Below the pieces are notes generated by a model, which was not told where the DNA came from, made no database searches, and saw nothing but the letters and a program-made list of their open reading frames with translations. A stretch of DNA of 46,422 bases, taken from NCBI RefSeq assembly GCF_016583625.1, contig NZ_NRRN01000026.1:1-46422 (forward strand). The letters run 5' to 3'. The stretch comes from Halorhodospira abdelmalekii (lineage in GTDB: Bacteria > Pseudomonadota > Gammaproteobacteria > Nitrococcales > Halorhodospiraceae). The translations under genes were made by a program, and so were the position numbers. The number at the start of each line of letters is the position of its first letter. Position 1 is the stretch's first letter. Positions 41,087 through 46,422 of the stretch are shown piece by piece.

Positions 41087-42027
41087 TGGGTGCCGAGCAA
41101 CCGGAGCAACGCGCGGAGAAAGAGACGCAGGTCATCGCGATTTACGGCAAAGGGGGCATCGGCAAGAGTTTCACCCTCTCCAACCTCTCCTACATGATGG
41201 CGCAGCAGGGCAAAAAGGTGCTCCTGCTCGGCTGTGACCCGAAAAGCGACACCACCTCGCTGCTCTTCGGCGGGCGTGCCACACCGACCATCATCGAAAC
41301 CTCGTCGCGCAAAAAGGCTGCAGGCGAGCCGGTGACCATCAGCGACGTCTGCTTCAAGCGCGACGGCGTCTTCGCGATGGAACTCGGCGGCCCGGAGGTC
41401 GGTCGTGGCTGCGGCGGCCGCGGGATCATCCACGGCTTTGAGATCCTTGAAGGGCTCGGTTTTCACGAGTGGGACTTCGACTACGTCCTGCTCGACTTCC
41501 TCGGCGATGTCGTCTGTGGCGGCTTCGGTCTGCCGATCGCCCGCGATCTCTGCCAAAAGGTGATCCTGGTCGGGGCGAACGACTTACAGTCGCTCTATGT
41601 CGCCAACAACGTCTGCTCAGCCGTTGACTACTTCCGCCGCCTCGGCGGTCACGTCGGGGTCGCTGGCTTGGTCATCAACAAAGACGACGGCACCGGCGAG
41701 GCGCAAGCCTTTGCCGAGGCGGCACAGATCCCGGTGCTGGCCTCCATCCCCGCCGACGAAGAGATCCGGCGCAAGAGTGCCAACTACGAGATCGTCGGCT
41801 ATCCGGGCGGCGAGTGGGGCGGGCTCTTCGAGCAGTTGGCGATCAACGTCGATGAGGCCCCCCCAGTGATGCCCAACCCCCTGTCCCACGAAGAGCTCCT
41901 GGGACTGTTCAAGAGCGAGGATGTCGGCCGCGATGTCGAGCTGATCCCCGCACAACCTGAGGACATGTGCACGCAGGCGGCGACGGAGAAGCCGTCCCTC
42001 GAGATCGTCTACGACGAAGACCGATGA
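41086..42027 (+). CDS. bchX: Chlorophyllide oxidoreductase ATPase subunit X
   Basis: A 313-residue NifH-like reductase serving BchY-BchZ in ring-B reduction. The P-loop is GKGGIGKSF (21-29), with Phe after the Ser as in other BchX, and GCDPKSDTT separates it from BchL. Cluster cysteines are C109 (GRGCGGRG) and C144 (DVVCGGF). ATG at 41086 overlaps the bchC stop by one base. The C-terminal 30 residues (LIPAQPEDMCTQAATEKP) are loosely conserved. In BChl b producers this enzyme also forms the 8-ethylidene group; nothing seen here separates the two types. Confidence 0.96.
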   Translation: MGAEQPEQRAEKETQVIAIYGKGGIGKSFTLSNLSYMMAQQGKKVLLLGCDPKSDTTSLLFGGRATPTIIETSSRKKAAGEPVTISDVCFKRDGVFAMELGGPEVGRGCGGRGIIHGFEILEGLGFHEWDFDYVLLDFLGDVVCGGFGLPIARDLCQKVILVGANDLQSLYVANNVCSAVDYFRRLGGHVGVAGLVINKDDGTGEAQAFAEAAQIPVLASIPADEEIRRKSANYEIVGYPGGEWGGLFEQLAINVDEAPPVMPNPLSHEELLGLFKSEDVGRDVELIPAQPEDMCTQAATEKPSLEIVYDEDR

Positions 42028-42066
42028 CGGTACGGACGGTACGCTGCCTCGCGCCGGAGAATGGAA

Positions 42067-43479
42067 ATGAGCGAGCGAGCGGGAGTCTTTAACCAACCCC
42101 AAACGATGTGTCCGGCCTTCGGCTCCCTGCGGGTGGGGCTGCGCATGCGCCGGATGGCCACGGTCGCTGTCGGTTCGGCCTGCTGTGTCTACGGCTTAAG
42201 CTTTACCGGCCACTTCTACGGCGCCCGCCGCAGCATCGGCTACGTCCCCTTCGACTCAGAGTCGCTGATCACCGGCGGGCTCTTCGAGGATGTCCATCAG
42301 GCCGTCTACGAGCTCGCCGACCCGCGCCACTACGACGCCATCGTCGTCGTCAACCTCTGTGTGCCGAGCGCCTCTGGGGTGCCGCTGCGGCTGCTGCCCG
42401 AGGCGATCAACGGCGTGCGCATCCTGCCACTCGATGTGCCGGGCTTCGGCGTCACAACCCACGCCGAGGCCAAAGATCGGCTCGCTGCGGCGATGTTGCG
42501 CTACGCCCGCAGCGAGGCTGAGCGCGGGCCGGTGAAGGCGCCGCGCAGTGGACGGGCGCAGGTGCCGGTCGTGACCCTCCTCGGCGAGATGTTCCCCGGC
42601 GATGCAGTCAGCATCGGCCGGATGCTTGAGCCGATGGGGTTGGCCGCCGGGCAGGTGGTGCCGACGCGCGAGTGGCGGGAGCTCTACGCCGCGCTCGATT
42701 GCCGCGCCGCCGCCGCCATCCACCCCCACTACACCGCCTCGCTGGCCGAGTTTGAGGCGGCCGGGCGGCCGGCGGTGCCCTCGGCGCCAGTCGGACGCGA
42801 GGGGACCGAGGCGTGGCTGGAGGCGGTCGGCGAGGTCTGCGGCGTCAGCCGTGAGGCCATCGCCGCGGCGAAAGAGGCGACCCTGCCGGTACTCGAAGAG
42901 GCGATCGCTGCGGCGCCGATCCGCGGCAAGGTTACCATCTCCGGCTACGAAGGTTCGGAACTGCTCGTCGCCCGCTTGTTAGTCGAGTGCGGTGCCGAGG
43001 TCTGTGCCGTCAACACCGCCCTGCCGCAGACGCCGTGGTCCGATCCCGACCGCAGCTGGCTGGAGGCGCGCGGTATCCCGGTCCGCTTCCGCGCGACCTT
43101 GCGCGATGAGAGCGCGGCGGTCGATGCCCACCGCCCCGATCTGGCCATCGGCACCACGCCGCTGGCGCAACGGGCCAAAGAGCGCGCCATTCCGGGTCTC
43201 TACTTTACCAACTTGATCTCCGCCCGGCCACTGATGGGGCCTGCCGGACCGGGCTCGCTGGCGCAGGTCATCAACGCCGCGATCGGCTACAAGGAGCGCT
43301 GTACCACCATGAACGAGTTCTTTGCTGGGGTCGGCCAGGGGCCGACGGCGGGTATCTGGCACCGTTCACCGCATCAGCTGGCGACGGCCTTGGCTCAAGC
43401 GGCCGGCAGTGCGGCGGTCACCGGCAGCGCCGGCGCTGGGCAACGAGCTGGGCAGCACAAGGGAGCGCACGGATGCTGA
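42067..43479 (+). CDS. bchY: Chlorophyllide oxidoreductase subunit Y
   Basis: A 470-residue nitrogenase-like subunit that with BchZ binds chlorophyllide and a 4Fe-4S cluster. Conserved cysteines are C15 (TMCPAFGS), C39-C40 (GSACCVYG) and C98 (NLCVPSA). The ATG at 42067 is preferred over 42061, because GGAG at 42056-42059 is seven bases from the former and only one from the latter. 39 bases separate it from bchX. The bchZ ATG lies seven bases inside its end. The C-terminal 30 residues are Ala/Gly-rich. Confidence 0.95.
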   Translation: MSERAGVFNQPQTMCPAFGSLRVGLRMRRMATVAVGSACCVYGLSFTGHFYGARRSIGYVPFDSESLITGGLFEDVHQAVYELADPRHYDAIVVVNLCVPSASGVPLRLLPEAINGVRILPLDVPGFGVTTHAEAKDRLAAAMLRYARSEAERGPVKAPRSGRAQVPVVTLLGEMFPGDAVSIGRMLEPMGLAAGQVVPTREWRELYAALDCRAAAAIHPHYTASLAEFEAAGRPAVPSAPVGREGTEAWLEAVGEVCGVSREAIAAAKEATLPVLEEAIAAAPIRGKVTISGYEGSELLVARLLVECGAEVCAVNTALPQTPWSDPDRSWLEARGIPVRFRATLRDESAAVDAHRPDLAIGTTPLAQRAKERAIPGLYFTNLISARPLMGPAGPGSLAQVINAAIGYKERCTTMNEFFAGVGQGPTAGIWHRSPHQLATALAQAAGSAAVTGSAGAGQRAGQHKGAHGC

Positions 43480-45023
43480 TCCCCGATCTCGATCGTGCGG
43501 GTGGGTACTGGGGGGCCGTCTACTGCTTTACTGCCGTGAAGGGGCTGCAGGTCATCATCGACGGTCCGGTCGGCTGCGAGAATCTACCCGTCACCGCCGT
43601 GCTTCACTACACTGATGCGCTGCCGCCCGAAGAGCTGCCGGTGGTCGTCACCGGTCTCTCCGAGGAGGAACTGAACCGCGCCGGCACCGAAGAGGCGATG
43701 AAGACGGCCTACGAGAGCCTCGATCCGCAGCAGCCGAGCGTGGTAGTGACCGGTTCGATTGCCGAGATGATCGGCGGCGGCGTGACCCCTGAAGGCACCG
43801 GCATCCTACGCTTTCTCCCGCGGACTATCGACGAGGATCAGTGGCAGGCAGCCGATCGTGCCTTGCGTTGGCTCTGGGAGCAGTTCGGCCGTCGCCGCGG
43901 ACGCGACCCCAAACCGCGGCCGCGCCCGGAGGGGGCCGCCCCGCGCGTCAACATCATCGGTCCGGCCTACGGCATGTTCAACATGGCCTCCGATCTGGCC
44001 GAGATCAAGCGACTCATTGAAGGGATCGGGGCCGAGATCAACGTCGTCTTTCCGCTCGGCTGCCACGTCGACCACATCGGCCGCCTGATCGACGCCGATC
44101 TCAATGTCTGCATGTACCACGAGTACGGGCGTGCCCTCTGTGAGGCACTTGGCCGCCCCTATCTGCAAGCCCCGGTCGGCTTCGAGAACACGACCCGCTT
44201 CCTGCGCGCCCTCGGCGAGGCGCTTGGACTCGATCCCGAGCCCTTTATCGAGCAAGAGAAGCACACCACGCTGAAGCCGTTATGGGATCTGTGGCGCTCC
44301 GGCACGCTCGACTTCTTCGCCACCGCGAGCTTCGGGGTCGTCGCCGGCCAGACCCATGCGCGCGGGATTCGCCGCCTGCTCAGCGACGATCTCGGGATGC
44401 CGTGCAGCTTCTGCTTCGAGCGCCGCCCTGGCGGCAAGACCGACAACAACGCGGTGCGCACCGCGGTTCACACCAAGACGCCGCTGGTCCTCTTCGGCAG
44501 CTACAACGAGCGCATGTACGCCGCCGAGATCGGCGGCAGTCCCCGCTACATCCCCGCTTCCTTTCCTGGTGCGGTCATACGCCGCCACACGGGAACCCCG
44601 TTCATGGGGTACGGTGGGGCCACTTACATCGTGCAGGAGGTCTGCAACGCGCTCTTCGACGCCCTGTTCCACATCTTGCCGCTCGGCACCGAGATGGATC
44701 AGGTCGAGGCGACCCTGGCCCGTTCAGGGCAGGGCGCGGCAGAGGGTGCAGACGGTAAGGCCGCAGCGGAGGCGGCGGCCCTCGCTGGCGGGGCGAGCAC
44801 CGATGCACTGACCTGGGACGAGGGTGCGCGCGCGGTGCTGGAGCGCTGGGTTGAGAAGCAGCCGATGTTGGTGCGGATCTCAGCGGCTAAGCGCCTGCGC
44901 GATGAGGCCGAGCGGCGAGCGCGGACCGCTGGCGCCGATCGGGTCCGCGAGGAGCACGTCAGAAGCTGTAGCGACGTGTTGCCAGGGTTGCGGCACGAGG
45001 AAGAGCCGGGAGGCTCGGGCTGA
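43473..45023 (+). CDS. bchZ: Chlorophyllide oxidoreductase subunit Z
   Basis: A 516-residue partner of BchY. Family sequence starts at once ([21 protein letters not shown]), with C35 ([10 protein letters not shown]) in the cluster region, then [21 protein letters not shown] and [21 protein letters not shown] low-complexity Ala/Gly stretch near 412-440 separates the C-terminal domain ([21 protein letters not shown]), matching the DPOR-like C-terminus. ATG at 43473 overlaps bchY. The puf genes follow after 135 bases, the usual bchCXYZ-puf superoperon order. Confidence 0.95.
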   Translation: MLIPDLDRAGGYWGAVYCFTAVKGLQVIIDGPVGCENLPVTAVLHYTDALPPEELPVVVTGLSEEELNRAGTEEAMKTAYESLDPQQPSVVVTGSIAEMIGGGVTPEGTGILRFLPRTIDEDQWQAADRALRWLWEQFGRRRGRDPKPRPRPEGAAPRVNIIGPAYGMFNMASDLAEIKRLIEGIGAEINVVFPLGCHVDHIGRLIDADLNVCMYHEYGRALCEALGRPYLQAPVGFENTTRFLRALGEALGLDPEPFIEQEKHTTLKPLWDLWRSGTLDFFATASFGVVAGQTHARGIRRLLSDDLGMPCSFCFERRPGGKTDNNAVRTAVHTKTPLVLFGSYNERMYAAEIGGSPRYIPASFPGAVIRRHTGTPFMGYGGATYIVQEVCNALFDALFHILPLGTEMDQVEATLARSGQGAAEGADGKAAAEAAALAGGASTDALTWDEGARAVLERWVEKQPMLVRISAAKRLRDEAERRARTAGADRVREEHVRSCSDVLPGLRHEEEPGGSG

Positions 45024-45084
45024 GGCCCAGGCGCGTGACCAGGGAGGTCCCGGAGAGGCGCGGCGAAAGCGCGCTACCCGTTGA

Positions 45085-45123
45085 AGCCTCGGCCACTTTC
45101 GGTAGATGATTGACCCCGAGGCT
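45085..45123 (+). promoter_or_regulatory. 8-bp inverted repeat before pufQ
   Basis: AGCCTCGG (45085-45092) is exactly mirrored by CCGAGGCT (45116-45123), 23 bases apart, ending 35 bases before pufQ. A TTGAAG overlaps the left arm and TAGATG lies 16 bases on, a weak promoter-like pair placed inside the repeat. This is compatible with a puf promoter under an operator, or a plain bchZ 3' hairpin. Confidence 0.45.
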
Positions 45124-45158
45124 AAACGCGGAGCGGTGCACCGAAGGAGGCACTTCAG

Positions 45159-45386
45159 ATGAGCGAGGCAATCAAAGCGCGGCCCGGTTCGGGCAGAGCC
45201 CGGCGCAACGAAGAGATGCAGTATCGTCTGTTGTTGGCCGTTAGCTTTGTCGTCTTTCTGTTGGGCGCCCTGATCGCTCGTCTCTCGCCGTCGCATTGGC
45301 GCTCACGAAAGAGCGAGCGGCGTTCCATCATCGAAGAGGCGCGCGCTGCCGCGCGGACGGCGATCCCATACGCTTTCATGAGCTGA
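45159..45386 (+). CDS. pufQ: PufQ
   Basis: A 75-residue protein between bchZ and pufB, where PufQ is encoded in purple bacteria. A basic N-terminus (KARPGSGRARRNEE) precedes one helix (about 23-42), then a basic, helical C-terminus (RSRKSERRSIIEEARAAARTAIPYAFMS). The pattern, length and terminal IPYAF-type end agree with PufQ, implicated in BChl supply during RC-LH1 assembly. AAGGAGG nine bases before the ATG is a strong ribosome-binding site. Identification rests on position and topology, since the family is poorly conserved. Confidence 0.8.
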   Translation: MSEAIKARPGSGRARRNEEMQYRLLLAVSFVVFLLGALIARLSPSHWRSRKSERRSIIEEARAAARTAIPYAFMS

Positions 45387-45504
45387 CGGTAATGAAAGTG
45401 CAGCCGGTGGCTGCTGAGGCGATGCGTCACTAGGCGGTGCAGCGGCGACGATGTTCAGAAAGAGCGGTAACAGAGGCAGCGTTTTCGAATTCATCGATTT
45501 TCCA

Positions 45505-45584
45505 GCCGAGAGCGGGGTTCTCGGCGGGGAAAAAGGCCACCACCAAGGTGGCGACAATCCCTTGCCGCGCGGGGTGTAGCGCGG
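45505..45584 (+). other. Three consecutive hairpins in the pufB leader
   Basis: Within the 231-base pufQ-pufB gap three perfect stems follow one another: GCCGAGA with TCTCGGC (45505-45525, 7 bp, 7-nt loop), GCCACC with GGTGGC (45536-45552, 6 bp, 5-nt loop), and CCGCGC with GCGCGG (45565-45584, 6 bp, 8-nt loop). The last ends 20 bases before the pufB ribosome-binding site. Such structures are known to protect pufBA mRNA 5' ends in Rhodobacter. No separate gene is seen in the gap. Confidence 0.65.
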
Positions 45585-45617
45585 AGCTGGGTAAAACGCC
45601 GAACGGAGGTATGAACT

Positions 45618-45878
45618 ATGTCTGATATTCGCACGGGGCTCACTGACGAAGAGTGCCAAGAGATCCACGAGATGAACATGCTGGGCATGCACGCGTACTG
45701 GTCGATCGGCCTGATCGCCAACGCCCTGGCCTACGCGTGGCGTCCGTTCCACCCGGGCAAGGCCGGTAACCGCCTTGAGGACCATGCCCCTGACTACGTC
45801 CGCTCCGCTCTGACCTCGGTCCAAGAGCAAGCGAGCTCGGTCACGGCCGCTGTTCAACAATCGCCGATCTTCGGTTAA
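45618..45878 (+). CDS. pufB: LH1 beta polypeptide with C-terminal extension
   Basis: An 86-residue antenna polypeptide. The core LTDEECQEIHEMNM ... LAYAWRPF aligns without gaps to LH1 beta. H17 matches the conserved His of the E-x-H motif. The canonical BChl ligand 18 residues later is Asn (N35), and another His, H25, lies ten residues before it. After the WRP turn a 43-residue tail follows, doubling the usual length; its second half is probably helical (DYVRSALTSVQEQASSVTAAVQQ). GGAGG at 45605-45609 and the ATG at 45618 fix the start. pufA follows 19 bases later. Part of the tail may be removed in the mature protein. Confidence 0.93.
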   Translation: MSDIRTGLTDEECQEIHEMNMLGMHAYWSIGLIANALAYAWRPFHPGKAGNRLEDHAPDYVRSALTSVQEQASSVTAAVQQSPIFG

Positions 45879-45897
45879 AGGCTAAGGAGACTAGACC

Positions 45898-46095
45898 ATG
45901 TGGAAACTTTGGAAATTTGTTGACTTTCGCATGACGGCGGTGGGCTTCCACCTCTTCTTCGCGCTCCTGGCGTTTGCGGTGCACTTCGCTTGCATCAGCT
46001 CCGAGCGTTTCAACTGGCTCGAGGGTGCGCCTGCTGCCGAGTACTACATGGACGAGGATCCCGGCATCTGGGCCCGCACTTCTTACGACGGCTAA
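45898..46095 (+). CDS. pufA: LH1 alpha polypeptide with a second His
   Basis: A 65-residue antenna polypeptide. MWKLWKFVDFR replaces the usual MWKLWKLFDPR, and H29 lies exactly where the BChl-ligating His falls in LH1 alpha. H18 (VGFH), eleven residues earlier on the cytoplasmic half of the helix, is extra. The C-terminal segment SSERFNWLEGAPAAEYYMDEDPGIW is long and acidic. AAGGAGA precedes the ATG. From memory it is very close to the second alpha chain sequenced from Ectothiorhodospira halochloris. It pairs with PufB around the reaction centre. Confidence 0.95.
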   Translation: MWKLWKFVDFRMTAVGFHLFFALLAFAVHFACISSERFNWLEGAPAAEYYMDEDPGIWARTSYDG

Positions 46096-46120
46096 TAGCC
46101 TTCGGCTGAGTAGTGCGGTC

Positions 46121-46180
46121 GCGGAGGGGGTCTTCGGCCATCGGTTTAAGACCTGGCCTGGTGCGACTAACTTCCTCCGC
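46121..46180 (+). other. pufA-pufL intercistronic hairpin
   Basis: GCGGAGG (46121-46127) pairs with CCTCCGC (46174-46180), enclosing a second stem GGTCTT with AAGACC (46129-46134, 46148-46153). It lies in the 212-base gap between pufA and pufL, where other purple bacteria have a stem-loop that slows 3' decay and makes pufBA mRNA outlast pufLM. TCCCC / GGGGA pairing also occurs near 46254-46273. Confidence 0.6.
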
Positions 46181-46295
46181 AGCAGGGCTAAGCACCAAAG
46201 CCCCTCGGCCCGATTGGGGGATCGTTTCGGCTGCAATAGAGCGCCCGAGGCGGTCCCCCATCAGGGTCGGGGATCCGAAAAAAGGTGCCGTGTGA

Positions 46296-46422
<127 letters not shown>

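Overview
This window is a photosynthesis gene cluster of an anoxygenic purple gammaproteobacterium, entered through an ordinary housekeeping block. The best fit is Halorhodospira (Ectothiorhodospiraceae). The left flank has the gammaproteobacterial order proB / rpsT / murJ / ribF-ileS-lspA-ispH. The cluster encodes BChl, carotenoid, reaction-centre and LH1 genes. From memory, the LH1 alpha and beta polypeptides at the right end closely resemble the second antenna pair sequenced from Ectothiorhodospira (Halorhodospira) halochloris, a BChl b organism with very red-shifted LH1. That similarity could not be checked here. The DNA is GC-rich throughout, with no transposase, integrase, tRNA, rRNA or CRISPR array seen.

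Layout. (1) 1-10.2 kb, housekeeping: the 3' end of proB, overlapped by an ankyrin-repeat envelope protein; rpsT and murJ on the minus strand; then the coupled run ribF-ileS-lspA-ispH and a small minus-strand membrane ORF. (2) 10.4-12.4 kb, transition: a stand-alone type 2 trpB and an unrecognised two-helix membrane protein. (3) 12.6-28.5 kb, one long plus-strand operon with mostly overlapping start and stop codons: bchF-bchN-bchB-bchH-bchL-bchM-lhaA-puhA-puhB-puhC, then a puhE fused to a CobW/G3E-type GTPase domain and a membrane-anchored alpha/beta-hydrolase. (4) 28.6-31.0 kb, minus strand: bchE-bchJ. (5) 31.4-37.9 kb, plus strand: bchI-bchD-bchO-crtI-crtB. (6) crtC on the minus strand, divergent from crtE, then bchC-bchX-bchY-bchZ-pufQ-pufB-pufA-pufL on the plus strand. 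pufL is cut by the window end.

How the genes work together: IspH supplies isoprenoid precursors. CrtE, CrtB, CrtI and CrtC make GGPP, phytoene, lycopene-type carotenoid and 1-hydroxylated derivatives. BchH/I/D (with BchO) insert Mg, BchM methylates, BchE closes ring E without oxygen, BchN/B/L reduce ring D, BchX/Y/Z reduce ring B, and BchF and BchC make the 3-acetyl group. PuhA, PuhB, PuhC, PuhE, LhaA and PufQ build and assemble the RC-LH1 core from PufL, PufA and PufB. No bchG, bchP, acsF, crtD, crtF or ppsR is in the window.

Least explained: the PuhE-GTPase fusion, whose GTPase domain lacks the usual CxCC metal motif, and the hydrolase translationally coupled to it; an LH1 beta with Asn where the BChl-ligating His should be plus a long C-terminal tail; an LH1 alpha with a second membrane-embedded His; a row of hairpins in the puf leader; and many short tandem repeats (periods 7, 9, 11, 12 and 22 bp) between or at the ends of photosynthesis genes.
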